DNA of 64,000 nucleotides from Ectothiorhodospira magna (GCF_900110965.1 NZ_FOFO01000015.1:1-64000); one strand, 5' to 3'. Positions 1 through 10,337 are shown, counted from the first letter of the stretch. Made by a program: numbers and translations. Notes: generated by a model not told the origin, from the sequence alone.

Positions 1-21
1 CTGGGCGCGCTTTGCTTATAA

Positions 22-1191
22 CCAAAACATCGACTTTCCTCGCCAAATACACCCTTATGTCTGGCTGGCCGCATATCAAAACTCGGAAACTTTAGTTACC
101 TTTACCAGGGTAGTGTCGAGGAGGTCGTTTATTCCAGGCTGGTCAAGCGATTTCAGGACGCCATCAGCGTATCCGGTGAATTGCAGTTTTCACTTTTACC
201 GATTCAGTCTGAAGATTTTGAAGATTTTGCCAAGGCTGAAGGTGAGCCAGGAAAGATTGATGAGAATGAACTGATCCGTCGTGCTCAGAAACATGCTGAA
301 CATATCAAGGAGCGACAGCAGCTGACCGAGTTCAAATCGGAAGACCAGAAGGCGGCTTACGAACAGCTTGAAGCCAAACTCGATTCAGTAAGGATTCCAG
401 CAACCCTTGGCGATATCTGGCGAGCGATCACTGAAAGTGAGCATCTTTCATCCCTGGGGGGAGGCATTGAAAGTTATCCTCAGGGAGATGCCTACAGAAT
501 TTCTGGAATCCCATGCATACCTGAAGGGACCTTGATCACGACATCCAAAGGGCTTTTTCAACATGGGCTCGGCGCTGGTGATCACAGGAGACTGCATTTC
601 GCGACCTATGGCGACCCCGTATTCGAGAGACTGCTGGATTACATGTTGCAGGATCTTCCAGTGGTAACTCATGCATGGAAGGAGAGGAAGCCACTGGCTG
701 CCCTGAGCGTTGGTGGTGAAAAACTGGTCTCTTTAGGTCGCGCTTTGGATTTGGAGATTGCCGATGGTAGCTTCATTGAGTTGGTGAGTCGTTCGCAGTC
801 GAAGCGGAAAGTTCAGCAAGATCGCCTGGGGCGGCAGAACAAGATCATGCTTGATCAAGTGTCCTCCATCCTGGCCGAAATGAAGTTACGGCCAAATCCG
901 GAAACATCAAGTCATCAGATTGCTGAAATTGATCATTTCATCGGTGACGTGCTCAAGCGCCAAAGTCAACGTGTGCGGATCAAATTCAATGCCCGGGATC
1001 GACATAGCATGCTTGCCCTGAAGGACAAGCTGCTATGGCCCGTTTCAGAGAGCGAAGAGGTGTTGGTGGCATACGCTGACCCATTGCTGTTGAACGCGGT
1101 CAGGAACATCATATACAGACAGCTGGGTGACCTGAAGAAGCATCAGCGTACCAGTCATGACGTGGCGAGGCGATTAAGAGAAGCAGGTTAA
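22..1191 (+). pseudogene. C-terminal remnant of a SNF2/HepA-type helicase
   Basis: The frame is open from just after a TAA at 19-21 to a TAA at 1189-1191, about 390 codons. Near its start it encodes YLYQGSVEEVVYSRL, which resembles the segment just after the last motor motif of SNF2-family helicases; the rest resembles the long accessory C-terminal region of such proteins (for example a GDPVFERLLDYML stretch). No motor motifs are in this frame and the TAA blocks any in-frame upstream extension. The motor must therefore lie in another frame (frameshift), be deleted, or be a separate gene left of the window. The first in-frame ATG lies deep inside. The stretch is visibly more AT-rich than its neighbours, suggesting accessory DNA. 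SNF2 helicases with such tails occur in phage-defence loci, but nothing here proves that role. Family call moderate; broken status likely. Confidence 0.5.
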
Positions 1192-1199
1192 AAAGAGGT

Positions 1200-1337
1200 T
1201 CAATCCCGCCCATCCCGGCCATAGACCACTGTATAGGCGCCGTACATAAATATCACGCCGCCTGCCACGATGACAGGCATGGATCCCAGCAGAAAACCCA
1301 CATGACCTAAAACATAACCAATCACGAACCACCACAT
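1200..1337 (-). CDS. Small hydrophobic protein overlapping the ubiG 3' end
   Basis: A 45-residue product begins MWWFVIGYVLGHVGFLLG and has two short hydrophobic stretches split by a Gly/Pro turn (LLGSMPVIVAGG), ending YGRDGRD. A GAGGA ribosome site lies 7 bases before the ATG. The start sits 16 bases inside the end of ubiG, so translation is probably coupled to it. The open frame continues upstream of this ATG, but that part is antisense-like sequence inside ubiG without membrane character. No family recognised. It could be a small inner-membrane protein; a chance frame cannot be excluded. Confidence 0.45.
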   Translation of the reverse strand: MWWFVIGYVLGHVGFLLGSMPVIVAGGVIFMYGAYTVVYGRDGRD

Positions 1338-2113
1338 GGGCGAGTCCTCGTTGTTATCAACATGTAGTTCACCCCCAGATAGCCGGTCAGGTGCATGCTG
1401 CGGTTGAAGGGATTGACCCTGACGCCAGTTCGCTCCACAACCTGTAGACCATCCGCCATCAGCAGGGCCTCCAGTTCTGCAGGTTTTGGAAAGCGGCGCC
1501 ATTGGTGGGTGCCTCGGGGCAACCAGCGCAGGATATATTCCGCCCCCACAATGGCCACAATCAATGATACCGGTGTGCGGTTAAGGGTGGCGATGAAACT
1601 GATGCCGTTGGGTTCCACCAATGAATTGCAGGCGGCCATAAAACCCGGCAGGTCTGCCACATGCTCCACCACTTCCATGTTCAGCACCACATCGTAACGG
1701 GCCTTGCGGGCAGCCAGGGTTTCCACCGGCACCACCTCGTAATGGATATCCAGCCCTGAATGCCGGGCGTGGAGCCGGGCCACGGCGATGTTCTTTTCAG
1801 TCACATCAATCCCGTGAACCTGGGCACCCAGACGGGCCATGGATTCGCTGAGGATGCCGCCGCCACAGCCAATATCCAGCAGGCGCAGACCTGCCAGGGG
1901 ATGCGGTGCCGATGGATCACGACCCAGGTGAGCACATAGCCGGTCACAAATGTAATCAGTACGCAACCGGTTGAGGGTATGCAGAGGCCAGAAAGGGCCG
2001 CTTTCATCCCACCATCGATCCGCCAGAGCGGTATAACGGGCCACTTCCTCCGGGTCGATGGAAGATGGCTTGGGGGATTGGGGCGGGTTGACGCTTTTGG
2101 TCTTCGGGTCCAT
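1322..2113 (-). CDS. ubiG: Ubiquinone biosynthesis O-methyltransferase UbiG
   Basis: A 263-residue SAM-dependent methyltransferase catalysing both O-methylations of ubiquinone synthesis. The SAM-binding glycine motif LLDIGCGGGILSESMARLGA is plain, followed by the acidic HGIDVTEKN strand end and later DVVLNMEVVEHV, all typical of UbiG. The start MDPKTKSVNPP was chosen because the upstream part of the frame overlaps the preceding gene and is not conserved-looking. The N-terminal tail before IDPEEVARYTALADRWWD is longer and more proline-rich than in E. coli UbiG. It lies 7 bases after the dehydrogenase gene, so the two are probably co-transcribed. The C-terminal region (GTHQWRRFPKPAELEALL) also fits UbiG. 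Presence implies ubiquinone and respiratory metabolism. Confidence 0.92.
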   Translation of the reverse strand: MDPKTKSVNPPQSPKPSSIDPEEVARYTALADRWWDESGPFWPLHTLNRLRTDYICDRLCAHLGRDPSAPHPLAGLRLLDIGCGGGILSESMARLGAQVHGIDVTEKNIAVARLHARHSGLDIHYEVVPVETLAARKARYDVVLNMEVVEHVADLPGFMAACNSLVEPNGISFIATLNRTPVSLIVAIVGAEYILRWLPRGTHQWRRFPKPAELEALLMADGLQVVERTGVRVNPFNRSMHLTGYLGVNYMLITTRTRPCGGS

Positions 2114-2120
2114 GACGATG

Positions 2121-3059
2121 CTATTTTCCTGCACGGGGTTCGACGGCTGCAAATGGCGATTGTTCCTCGTCGTGGATTGGCCCTGAGGGGGCCAGACGGC
2201 GCAGCACCTCGGCCACCACGGCGGAATCCGCCTCCCCATGCCCCAACCCCACGGCAGCATTGATCCACTGGGCGGACAAGGCAGCCCCCGGCAAGGGAAG
2301 CCCCAGTTCCGCCGCCGCCTGCAACACAATGGACATGTCCTTGTGGTGCAGGCGTGTCTTGAAGCCGGGGAGATATTCCCGACGGATCATCCGCTCTCCA
2401 TGAACCTCCAGTATCCGGGAACCGGCCAACCCTCCCAGCAGGGCCTCACGCATGGCTGCCGGGTCCACATTGGCCGCTTCGGCCAGCACTATGGCTTCTG
2501 ATACCGCCATTATGGTCTGCGCCACCAGAAGTTGATTGCAGGCTTTGGTGAACTGTCCAGCACCATGACCACCCAGGTGGGTAATGGTCTGCCCCACCAC
2601 TTCCAGCAGAGGCCGTACCTGTTCCAGCACGGCAGCTTCTCCGCCCACCATGATGCTCAAGGTGCCGTCGATGGCCCCCTGTTCACCACCGGAAACCGGC
2701 GCGTCCAGCAGATGAACGCCCTGGCCTGCCAGAACGGCGGCCAGCCGGCGGGTGGCCGTGGGCGAGATGGTGCTATGGTCAACCACAATCAGTCCTGGCC
2801 GGGCACCCACCACCACACCTCCGCTTCCCAGCAATACCTGTTCTACATCCGGGGTGTCGGACACATTGGTGAAAATCACATCCACCTGCCGGGCCAGATC
2901 GGCAGCACTGGCGACAGACTGGGCGCCCTGGGTGATCAGGGGTGCCACGGCCTCGGGGTTACGTGCCCAGACCGTAACCTCGTGGCCTGCCGCCAGCCAA
3001 CGGCTCGCCATGGGACGGCCCATGATACCCAGACCGATACAACCAATTCTCAATGCCAT
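2121..3059 (-). CDS. Beta-hydroxyacid dehydrogenase (tartronate-semialdehyde reductase-like)
   Basis: A 312-residue NAD(P)-dependent 3-hydroxyacid dehydrogenase of the 6-phosphogluconate-dehydrogenase-like family. The N-terminal Rossmann motif is IGCIGLGIMGRPMA. The substrate signature DAPVSGGEQGAIDGTLSIM and the catalytic lysine helix GAGQFTKACNQLL are both intact. The start MALRIG has GGAGA 6 bases upstream. Likely substrates are 2-hydroxy-3-oxopropionate or 3-hydroxyisobutyrate, but the exact one cannot be read from sequence. It lies between the alpha/beta hydrolase gene (38 bases) and ubiG (7 bases) on the same strand, forming a probable operon without an obvious shared pathway. Confidence 0.82.
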   Translation of the reverse strand: MALRIGCIGLGIMGRPMASRWLAAGHEVTVWARNPEAVAPLITQGAQSVASAADLARQVDVIFTNVSDTPDVEQVLLGSGGVVVGARPGLIVVDHSTISPTATRRLAAVLAGQGVHLLDAPVSGGEQGAIDGTLSIMVGGEAAVLEQVRPLLEVVGQTITHLGGHGAGQFTKACNQLLVAQTIMAVSEAIVLAEAANVDPAAMREALLGGLAGSRILEVHGERMIRREYLPGFKTRLHHKDMSIVLQAAAELGLPLPGAALSAQWINAAVGLGHGEADSAVVAEVLRRLAPSGPIHDEEQSPFAAVEPRAGK

Positions 3060-3097
3060 CAGTTTCTCCGCGAGCGCTTTTGCCCAAGGGTAACGGC

Positions 3098-4087
3098 TTA
3101 CCTTATATCCAGCCACCGGTTGATGGCCACGGAAACAGCTTCGGGACATTCTTCCTGGGGGACATGACCACACTCGGGCACCGCCACCAAGGTGGCATTG
3201 GGCAGGGTACCGGCGGCTCGGCGGGAATCTTCCGGCGAAACAACCCGGTCTTCCTCGCCAATGATCACCAGTGCCGGTTGACGAATGTGGGCAAGATGGT
3301 CGCTGATATGTACCGGACTGGCCATGGCGCGTACAAATAATTCACCCCAGGCCAGATCCCAATGGTGCATCCGGGTATGGAGGGTGGTCAGGGCCCGACG
3401 TTCATCGGTAATTTGTGCCGGATCATGATAGGACAGGTCCAGCAGGGTGCCACTGCCCCCCAACCGACGGGCCAGCAACAGGTTCAGACGCTGTACCTGC
3501 GGCCAATGGGTGATCAGGGCAGGGACACTGGGCCGGTCCACGTAGACCCAGGGATTGATCAGCACCAGCCCGCTGACCCGTTCGGGTCGATTCAGGGCCG
3601 CCTTGAGAGCCAGGGTGGCCCCGGAGGAATTACCTACCAGAATCGCCTGTTCCACACCCTTGGCATCCAGCAGGGCAAACAGATGGGCTACAGCCGCCGT
3701 CTGGGTGAAGGGGTTGGGGCCAGACCATTCCCCCCGCACCGGCTTGGCACTGAGACCATAGGGCACCTGGTCGTAGGCCAGAATCTGCCTTGGCCCGTCG
3801 AGCATGCCCATCATCGGATCCCAGGTGAAGGCATTGAAGGTGAACCCGTGCAACAGCACCAGCACCGGACCTTCGGCACTGTCGCCTTTACGCTCCAGAT
3901 AATGGATCTCAAGGCCATCCGTCCCTTCATGGGGAAGGGTCAGGAAGCGGCTCTCCGGCAGGGCCAGGTCCGCTGCGGGTGCCAGGTCCGGCAAGGGCCG
4001 GGGAGAAATCAGAAATGGCCCCAGCATCGAAACCAGCACCACCAGGGACAGACCGCCTCCCAACAGGATCAACAACCACCGCAACAT
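3098..4087 (-). CDS. Membrane-anchored alpha/beta hydrolase
   Basis: About 329 residues. One N-terminal hydrophobic segment (WLLILLGGGLSLVVLVSML) serves as signal anchor, so the catalytic domain should face the periplasm. The fold signature is VLVLLHGFTFNAFTWDPM (oxyanion HG motif), the nucleophile serine lies in VGNSSGATLAL (G-x-S-x-G), the acid in IGEEDRVVSPED and the histidine in PECGHVPQEE. All three triad residues are present, so it should be an active esterase, lipase or haloperoxidase-type enzyme; the substrate is unknown. The ATG at MLRWLL is preferred; a GTG five codons upstream is also possible. It is first in a minus-strand run with the dehydrogenase and ubiG and is divergent from the DUF2868 gene. 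Confidence 0.78.
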   Translation of the reverse strand: MLRWLLILLGGGLSLVVLVSMLGPFLISPRPLPDLAPAADLALPESRFLTLPHEGTDGLEIHYLERKGDSAEGPVLVLLHGFTFNAFTWDPMMGMLDGPRQILAYDQVPYGLSAKPVRGEWSGPNPFTQTAAVAHLFALLDAKGVEQAILVGNSSGATLALKAALNRPERVSGLVLINPWVYVDRPSVPALITHWPQVQRLNLLLARRLGGSGTLLDLSYHDPAQITDERRALTTLHTRMHHWDLAWGELFVRAMASPVHISDHLAHIRQPALVIIGEEDRVVSPEDSRRAAGTLPNATLVAVPECGHVPQEECPEAVSVAINRWLDIR

Positions 4088-4220
4088 GCCATTTTCCCAC
4101 ACTGATCAACAAGCAGATGATCTAAGCATTAAAAAGGCCGAACCAGCAATACCGGGGGCAGGGGCAGGGATTTTTTTTGGCAGGTTGGCGGGCAGAAAAC
4201 ATGGCCTTATAGTGCCGGCC

Positions 4221-5738
4221 ATGAATACCCCTATTGCCAACGGGGCCCACCGGCCCTCCAAGGATTGCTTTACCCACCGGCTGGTGGCCGAAGCGGTGCG
4301 CCTGCATGAAGATCGCACCGGGCGCGTCATCGACGATGCCAGCGCCTGGCAGGCGGGTCGCCATGCCGATGGTGACCTGGAACATCGGATACTGGTCCGG
4401 GCGGCGGCCACCCGTCTGGGCGCCCAGGTGCAGGAGGCACTGTCCAGCGCCCGTCATGTGGCCGGCTGGCTGTTGCTGCTGGTAATGATTCTGGCGGGGC
4501 TTGGTGGCATGGCCGCAGCGGCGGCAGCTCTGGCTGCCCCCCTGGTGGCGGGAGGATCCCGCATCAATATTCTCTGGACCCTGGGTAGCCTGCTGGGCCT
4601 GCAACTGGTCATGCTGCTGCTGTGGCTCCTGTTCATGACCCTCCGGCCCAGAGGCGGTGGTGGTCTGCTGGGACAAGGGGTTTTGGGTTTGGGCGGCGGA
4701 CTGGCCCGGCGCCTGATCCGGGGACAGGCATCAATACTGGCCGTTCAGGCCCTGTTTCGGCTCATGAGTCGTGATGGTCTGGGACGCTGGGCCGCCGGCA
4801 CACTCACCCATCTGCTGTGGGCAGCCTTTTGCACCGGCGCCCTGCTCATGTGCCTGTGGGTGCTGAGTGTGCGTCAGTACGATTTTGTCTGGGGCACCAC
4901 TTTGTTGGCAGAAGATCATCTGGTGGGCCTGATCACCGGTCTGGCCCTGCTGCCCGGCTGGCTGGGCCTGCCCATGCCTGATGAGGCTCTGATCCGGGCC
5001 AGTCGGCTGGACGCTGCCGGCGATGCCCTGGGCCGGGTCCAGTGGTCCAGTTGGCTGCTGGGGTGTCTGCTGCTGTATGGTCTGTTGCCCAGGCTGGTGC
5101 TTGGGCTGGGCTGTGCCTTGATGATGAAACGGGCACGACGGCGCCTGCGGCTGGACCTGAATGCCCCTGGATATGCCCGGCTGGCCCCTCGCCTGCTGCC
5201 CAATTCTCTTCGCCTGGGGGTGATGGATCCACCGCCTCTGACCCTGATCCAGCCCCCCGATCCCCCCCGGCAACGGGAACGCCAGGGCATTACCCTGGCC
5301 CTGCTGGGTTATGAACTGGAACAGGCGGACGATCACTGGATACAGCATCAAAATCCACCTGAATGGGTGGCCCTGGGTCAGGTGGAAGACCGCCATACCC
5401 GGCGGGATGTCCTGGCTGCTGCCCAGCACCTGCAGCCCCCTCCAGCGCTGATTGTGGCAGTGTGCTCCCTGGCCCGGACCCCGGATCGGGGCGCCGAAGG
5501 TTTTCTTTCCACCCTTCGGGATCGCACTCAAGCCCCGGTCTGGGTACTACTGGATCAACAGGATCTGGCACAGACCCGAGGTATTGATCTGGCGGCCCGC
5601 CATGCCAGTTGGCAACAACTGGCAACCCAGGCCGGTGTGGACCGGCTGCTGCCTGCCACACCGGCAGCCGGCAATCCCGTGGCAGCGGACATACTGCGAG
5701 ATGCCCTTGCGACCTCGAAGGAGATCCCAACACCGTGA
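4221..5738 (+). CDS. DUF2868 family membrane protein
   Basis: A 505-residue polytopic inner-membrane protein. The N-terminal part (THRLVAEAVRLHEDRTGRV) is soluble and is followed by several transmembrane blocks (WLLLLVMILAGLGGMAAAAA, LLGLQLVMLLLWLLFMTL and others). The C-terminal third is soluble and alpha/beta-like. Order and content match DUF2868 proteins, which in many proteobacteria stand next to a DUF3482 GTPase, exactly as here: its TGA overlaps the GTG of the GTPase (GTGA). Function is not established for the family; a joint membrane/GTPase role is inferred from the coupling. The start MNTPIANGAH was chosen to exclude an upstream stretch that runs into the divergent promoter area; no strong ribosome site is seen. 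Confidence 0.78.
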   Translation: MNTPIANGAHRPSKDCFTHRLVAEAVRLHEDRTGRVIDDASAWQAGRHADGDLEHRILVRAAATRLGAQVQEALSSARHVAGWLLLLVMILAGLGGMAAAAAALAAPLVAGGSRINILWTLGSLLGLQLVMLLLWLLFMTLRPRGGGGLLGQGVLGLGGGLARRLIRGQASILAVQALFRLMSRDGLGRWAAGTLTHLLWAAFCTGALLMCLWVLSVRQYDFVWGTTLLAEDHLVGLITGLALLPGWLGLPMPDEALIRASRLDAAGDALGRVQWSSWLLGCLLLYGLLPRLVLGLGCALMMKRARRRLRLDLNAPGYARLAPRLLPNSLRLGVMDPPPLTLIQPPDPPRQRERQGITLALLGYELEQADDHWIQHQNPPEWVALGQVEDRHTRRDVLAAAQHLQPPPALIVAVCSLARTPDRGAEGFLSTLRDRTQAPVWVLLDQQDLAQTRGIDLAARHASWQQLATQAGVDRLLPATPAAGNPVAADILRDALATSKEIPTP

Positions 5739-7123
5739 CCTCAATTTTGCAGGTGGCCGTGGTCGGTCACACCAATACCGGCAAGACATCCCTGCTGCGG
5801 ACCCTGTCCAGGGATACAGAGTTTGGCGAGGTTCGGGATGCCCCCGCCACCACGCGCCATGTGGAAGGGACTCAGTTGCTGGTGGATGGAACACCCCTGG
5901 TGGCCCTCTACGATACCCCTGGTCTGGAGGATGCCCCCAGCATTATGGACTGGCTGGAGGAAAACAGTGGCGGGCGGCATCTGGGCACCGATGACCTGGA
6001 ACAGTTTCTCCAATCTCCCGATGCTGCCGGACGTTTTGATCAGGAAAGCAAGGTGCTGCGCCAGTTGCGCGCTGCCCATGTGGGTCTGTATGTGATTGAT
6101 GCCCGGGAGCCGGTGCTGGGCAAGTATCGGGATGAACTGGCTGTGCTGGGCCTGTGCGCCCGTCCGCTGCTGCCGGTGCTGAACTTTGTGGCCGGTCCCC
6201 ATAATCGCGCCGAGGAGTGGCGGGAAGCCCTGTCCCGATTGGGCCTGCATGCGGTGATCACTTTTGATTCGGTGGTCTATGACCTGCAAGGCGAGTTGCG
6301 GCTGCATGAAAAGCTCCGCAGCCTGCTGGACCCCTGGCGCGAGACCCTGGACCGACTGATGCAGGCCAGGGAACGGGAAGCCCACTGGCTCCGGCAGGCA
6401 GCGATGGACACCGTGGCCGATATGCTCATTGATGTGGCTGCCTGTGTCATGGTGGTGGCGGGCAGTGACCGGGAGGAAACCCGCCGGGCGACGGACATTT
6501 TGCAGGATCGGGTGCGGGAGCGGGAACAGGCCTGCGTGGATGCCCTGCTCAACCTGTTCCGGTTTCGGCCCAGGGACTATCTGGGCGAACGTCTGCCCCT
6601 GGAGGATGGACAATGGGGGTTGGATTTATTCACCCCCGAAGCCTTGCGCCACCACGGACTGCGCACCGGAGAGGGGGCTGCCGTGGGTGGCGCGGTGGGT
6701 ATGGCTGTGGATGTGATGGCCCTGGGCACCACCCTAGGGGCTGGCACGGCAACAGGAGCGGCTGCCGGCGCCTTGCTGGGCAATACCCTGAACCTGGGAC
6801 GCCGCCTGATACAGCGGGCGCGGGGCCGACGGGAATTGCGGGTCAATACCAGCACCCTGCGGCTTTTGGCCTTGCGTCAGCGGCAACTGGTCGAGGCCCT
6901 GATGCACCGGGGACATGGCGCAGAACAGGCCCTGCAGCTGGATCATCCGGCAGATGAAACCTGGCGTAAAGGCGCCTTGCCCGGTCCCATACGCAAAGCC
7001 AGACTGCACCCGGAGTGGTCACGCCTCAATCCCCAGGCCCAGGCCGTGGAGTCCCGGTCCCGTAGTCAGACCCTGACCCAGCTTGCCCAGGTTCTCAACG
7101 GACAGGATGCCCCGGAGTCATGA
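5735..7123 (+). CDS. DUF3482 GTPase
   Basis: A 462-residue TRAFAC-class GTPase. The G1/P-loop is VVGHTNTGKTSLLRTL (residues about 8-23), G2 lies near APATTRHVEG and G3 is YDTPGLEDAP. The G4 position reads LPVLNFVAGPHNR, so the usual NKxD lysine and aspartate are not evident and base specificity may differ. The C-terminal half has a glycine/alanine-rich hydrophobic stretch (AVGGAVGMAVDVMALGTTLG and following) that could insert in or contact the membrane. It starts with GTG overlapping the stop of the DUF2868 gene, implying translational coupling and probably a shared complex. Physiological role unknown. Confidence 0.8.
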   Translation: MTSILQVAVVGHTNTGKTSLLRTLSRDTEFGEVRDAPATTRHVEGTQLLVDGTPLVALYDTPGLEDAPSIMDWLEENSGGRHLGTDDLEQFLQSPDAAGRFDQESKVLRQLRAAHVGLYVIDAREPVLGKYRDELAVLGLCARPLLPVLNFVAGPHNRAEEWREALSRLGLHAVITFDSVVYDLQGELRLHEKLRSLLDPWRETLDRLMQAREREAHWLRQAAMDTVADMLIDVAACVMVVAGSDREETRRATDILQDRVREREQACVDALLNLFRFRPRDYLGERLPLEDGQWGLDLFTPEALRHHGLRTGEGAAVGGAVGMAVDVMALGTTLGAGTATGAAAGALLGNTLNLGRRLIQRARGRRELRVNTSTLRLLALRQRQLVEALMHRGHGAEQALQLDHPADETWRKGALPGPIRKARLHPEWSRLNPQAQAVESRSRSQTLTQLAQVLNGQDAPES

Positions 7124-7150
7124 TTTCGGGTAGGGCACCACCGGGTCCAG

Positions 7151-8806
7151 TCAAATCCGGTAACGACCCACCCGGTTTTGCAGTTCCGACGCCATCCGGG
7201 CCAGTTCCTCGCTGGAGGCGGCGATTTGACCTGCACCGTTGGAAGTCTGGTCTACTGCATGGGTGATGTTGGAAATGTTGCGGTTGATTTCCTCGGCAAC
7301 CGCAGACTGCTCTTCTGCGGCACTGGCGATCTGGGCATTCATGTCATTGATGCTGGCGATGGCCTGATTGATGGATTCCAGGGATTTCCCGGCCCGGGCC
7401 GCCTGGGTGACGCTTTCCTTGGCTTTGCCACGCCCCTGCTCCATGACCTTGACCGCGCCGCTGGTGCCTGTCTGCAGACGTTCAATCATGGCCTGAATCT
7501 CCTTGGTGGAGGACTGGGTCCGGCTGGCCAATGTTCGTACCTCATCGGCCACCACCGCAAACCCTCGACCCTGCTCACCAGCTCGGGCCGCCTCGATGGC
7601 CGCATTGAGGGCCAGTAGATTGGTCTGCTCGGCAATCCCCCGGATCACATCCAGCACTTTGCCGATTTCCTCACTGTCGGTGGATACCCGCTCGATCACT
7701 TCGGCGGCGTGTTCCACCTCCTTGGCCAGGGATTCAATGGAAGTGATGGTCTGAGTCACCACCTGACCACCCGCCTGGGCTTCAGTCTGAGTATCCTGAG
7801 CAGCCTGGGCAGCTTCACTGGCATTACGGGCCACTTCCTGGACTGTGGCGGCCATTTCGTTCATGGCCGTGGCCACCTGATCGGTTTCTGAATGTTGTTG
7901 TCGAACCTGCTCGCGGGTTTCCTCGGAGGTGGTGGACAATTGCTCGGCGGCTGCTGAAAGCTGGGCAGTCACCACGGCCACCTGACGCACCAGTTCATGA
8001 ATGCGTTCGGCAAAGGCGTTGAAGGCAGCACCCATTGCGGCCATCTCGTTATGGCCCGTCACCTTCACCCGGCGGGTCAGATCCCCTGCACCTTCGGCAA
8101 TATCCCTAAGGGTGTTGATCATCTCCTCAATGGGGGCGACGATGGAACGGGCAAACAGCACCGCAGCCACGGTGCCCACAACCAGCACCAGCAACAGGGT
8201 CACGGTCATTGCCCACACCAGGGTAGACATGCCTTCAGCCACGATACCATCGGCCTGGGACCGGGGCACCCCCAGGCCGATGACTGCGATCACCTCGTTA
8301 CGCTGATTCAAGATGGGTTCATACGCCGTCAGATACAGCGTCCCCATCACCACCGCCTCTCCTACGTAGCGCTGCCCCCGGGAGACGGCTCGATGGACTT
8401 CACTGTCCCGTCCCAGAGAGGTGCCCATGGGACGGCGGCCATCACTCCCCGTCAAATTGGTGATCACCCGAACAAACTCGTTACGGTCACGGGCAAAAAC
8501 ACTAAAGGAAATTCCCAGATCCTCACTGATGGCATCTGCCAGATCATGGCGCCCCTCCATGGGTGTCCCCTGACTATCCACCAAACGGCCATTTTGCAGG
8601 GCCAAATCGCCGTGGAAGTTCTGGATGTAAGCGCGGACCGCATTGATATCGCCGTTGACCTTCTCCATCAGGCTTTGATGGACCACCCGGTGCACCATGG
8701 TGGAGGCAGACTGATAGGAAACCCCCAGCAAAATCCCGCCCACCAGAATCAGGCCAGTAATAGCCAGGAGGATCAATCGGTTGCGGATGGTCAAATTATC
8801 GAGCAT
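7151..8806 (-). CDS. Methyl-accepting chemotaxis protein with periplasmic Cache-like domain
   Basis: 551 residues in classic transmembrane receptor layout. TM1 is about residues 9-29 ([19 protein letters not shown]) and TM2 about 196-218 ([20 protein letters not shown]). The loop between has single-Cache character ([32 protein letters not shown]). A HAMP domain follows ([14 protein letters not shown]), then the kinase-control hairpin with its invariant tip [20 protein letters not shown]. There is no clear CheR-tethering pentapeptide at the C terminus (ends RVGRYRI). GAGGA lies 8 bases before the chosen ATG. The ligand is unknown; Cache domains of this type often sense organic acids. No chemotaxis kinase genes lie nearby. 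Confidence 0.88.
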   Translation of the reverse strand: MLDNLTIRNRLILLAITGLILVGGILLGVSYQSASTMVHRVVHQSLMEKVNGDINAVRAYIQNFHGDLALQNGRLVDSQGTPMEGRHDLADAISEDLGISFSVFARDRNEFVRVITNLTGSDGRRPMGTSLGRDSEVHRAVSRGQRYVGEAVVMGTLYLTAYEPILNQRNEVIAVIGLGVPRSQADGIVAEGMSTLVWAMTVTLLLVLVVGTVAAVLFARSIVAPIEEMINTLRDIAEGAGDLTRRVKVTGHNEMAAMGAAFNAFAERIHELVRQVAVVTAQLSAAAEQLSTTSEETREQVRQQHSETDQVATAMNEMAATVQEVARNASEAAQAAQDTQTEAQAGGQVVTQTITSIESLAKEVEHAAEVIERVSTDSEEIGKVLDVIRGIAEQTNLLALNAAIEAARAGEQGRGFAVVADEVRTLASRTQSSTKEIQAMIERLQTGTSGAVKVMEQGRGKAKESVTQAARAGKSLESINQAIASINDMNAQIASAAEEQSAVAEEINRNISNITHAVDQTSNGAGQIAASSEELARMASELQNRVGRYRI

Positions 8807-8867
8807 GGTGATGTCCTCGGGCGTCTTTTTGATGAGGTGACGGAGCTGGAATGACACCCATACCTGT

Positions 8868-10271
8868 TTATCGGCGATGGCGCGGGCTTTCTTGAATATC
8901 AAACAGCCGAAGCATGGCTGCGGCCTTGTCCAGGGTCTCCTGATATTCGTCCATCCACTGAGAACCGCTGGTGATGCCGCCCCCGGCCCAGAATCTCAGC
9001 CGGCCACCCTGGTGTACCAGGGTGCGGATGGCCACGTTGGTGTCCATGGCGCCGTCAAAACCCAGATAGCCCATGGCACCACAGTATACCTCGCGCCGAT
9101 GAGGCTCCAGCAGTTCGATGATTTCCATGGCCCGAATCTTGGGTGCCCCGGTAATGGAGCCACCGGGGAAACAGGCGCGCAGCAGCGCCACCCCATCCTG
9201 CCCCGGTGCCAACTGACCGGTGACGGTACTGACCAGGTGATGCACCGTGGCATAGCTTTGCACGGCAAACAGGGTGGGGACAGCCACACTCCCCACAGCG
9301 CAGACCTTGCCCAGATCATGGCGCAACAGGTCTACGATCATCACATTCTCAGCCCGGTCCTTGGCGCTATCGGCCAGGGCCTGGCTCAGGCTGGCATCGG
9401 CACTGGCTGTCTGCCCCCTGGGCCGGGTGCCCTTGATGGGGCAGGTGGTGACCCTGCCATCTTGAAGATGAAGAAACCGTTCCGGCGAATTGCACAGAAT
9501 GGCCGCCCCCGGAACCCGAAAAAATGCCCCAAAGGGGGCAGGACTCATGGTTCTCAGGCTACAGTAGGCTCCCCAGGGGTCACCGTGGACCGGGGCTTGA
9601 AAACGGCGGGCCAGGTTCACCTGATAGCAGTCTCCCTCGCGGATGAAAGCCTGGACCCGATCAAACCGATGATGGTATTCATCAGGCCCCAGATTGACCT
9701 GAAGCGGTCCCCTGGACACCAATCCCTCCCGATGGATACCCGATGTCCCGTGGCTAAAACGCGCCACCCATTCTTCCCAGCGTTCCCCAGTGCGCCGGTC
9801 TCGCCCCTGTCCCACCAGAACGCAGGTCTGTTGCTCGTGGTCCACCACAACGGCCCAATCATGGAGACCCAGCATCATCTGGGGCAGGGATTCATCGTCG
9901 TCCGTTTTTGTCAAAACCGGTAATCGTTCCAGACGCTGGGCCAGATCGTAGCCAAAATAGCCAACGGCACCACCGGCAAAGGGCACCCCAGGTATCGGCG
10001 GTGATGATGGCCCCAGGTATGTCCGCAAGACCTGAAACGGGTCCTCCTGGGTGTCTTCCAGTACCCGGCCTGCCCGGTCCCTGACCTGGGTCTGGTCCCC
10101 TTGGGTCACCACAGTGAGATAGGGGTCTGCGGTCAGAATGTCGTAGCGCCCACCGGGTAGCCCCTGGCAGGTGCTATCCAGCAACACCGCCCAGGGTTCG
10201 TCCTCCAGAGCGTCAAACAACCGGCTGGAATCTTCAAGATAGGGCAAGGGTGCCAGTAACGCGGGGCACAT
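8868..10271 (-). CDS. pabB: Aminodeoxychorismate synthase component I (PabB)
   Basis: A 467-residue chorismate-utilising enzyme that aminates chorismate to 4-amino-4-deoxychorismate for folate synthesis, with glutaminase PabA encoded elsewhere. The diagnostic motif is [10 protein letters not shown], the lysine separating PabB from anthranilate synthase TrpE (PIAGT). Other family marks are [41 protein letters not shown] and the C-terminal [12 protein letters not shown]. The start [15 protein letters not shown] overlaps nothing; frame further upstream is antisense to the efflux operon and was excluded. The gene is divergent from the RND adaptor with 66 bases between starts, so both promoters lie in that short gap. 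No strong ribosome site is visible. Confidence 0.9.
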   Translation of the reverse strand: MCPALLAPLPYLEDSSRLFDALEDEPWAVLLDSTCQGLPGGRYDILTADPYLTVVTQGDQTQVRDRAGRVLEDTQEDPFQVLRTYLGPSSPPIPGVPFAGGAVGYFGYDLAQRLERLPVLTKTDDDESLPQMMLGLHDWAVVVDHEQQTCVLVGQGRDRRTGERWEEWVARFSHGTSGIHREGLVSRGPLQVNLGPDEYHHRFDRVQAFIREGDCYQVNLARRFQAPVHGDPWGAYCSLRTMSPAPFGAFFRVPGAAILCNSPERFLHLQDGRVTTCPIKGTRPRGQTASADASLSQALADSAKDRAENVMIVDLLRHDLGKVCAVGSVAVPTLFAVQSYATVHHLVSTVTGQLAPGQDGVALLRACFPGGSITGAPKIRAMEIIELLEPHRREVYCGAMGYLGFDGAMDTNVAIRTLVHQGGRLRFWAGGGITSGSQWMDEYQETLDKAAAMLRLFDIQESPRHRR

Positions 10272-10337
10272 CAGATGATGAATCCATGGGAAGATAGAGA
10301 ACAAGACCTTGCATTCTACCGAAGAATCTTCAGATCG

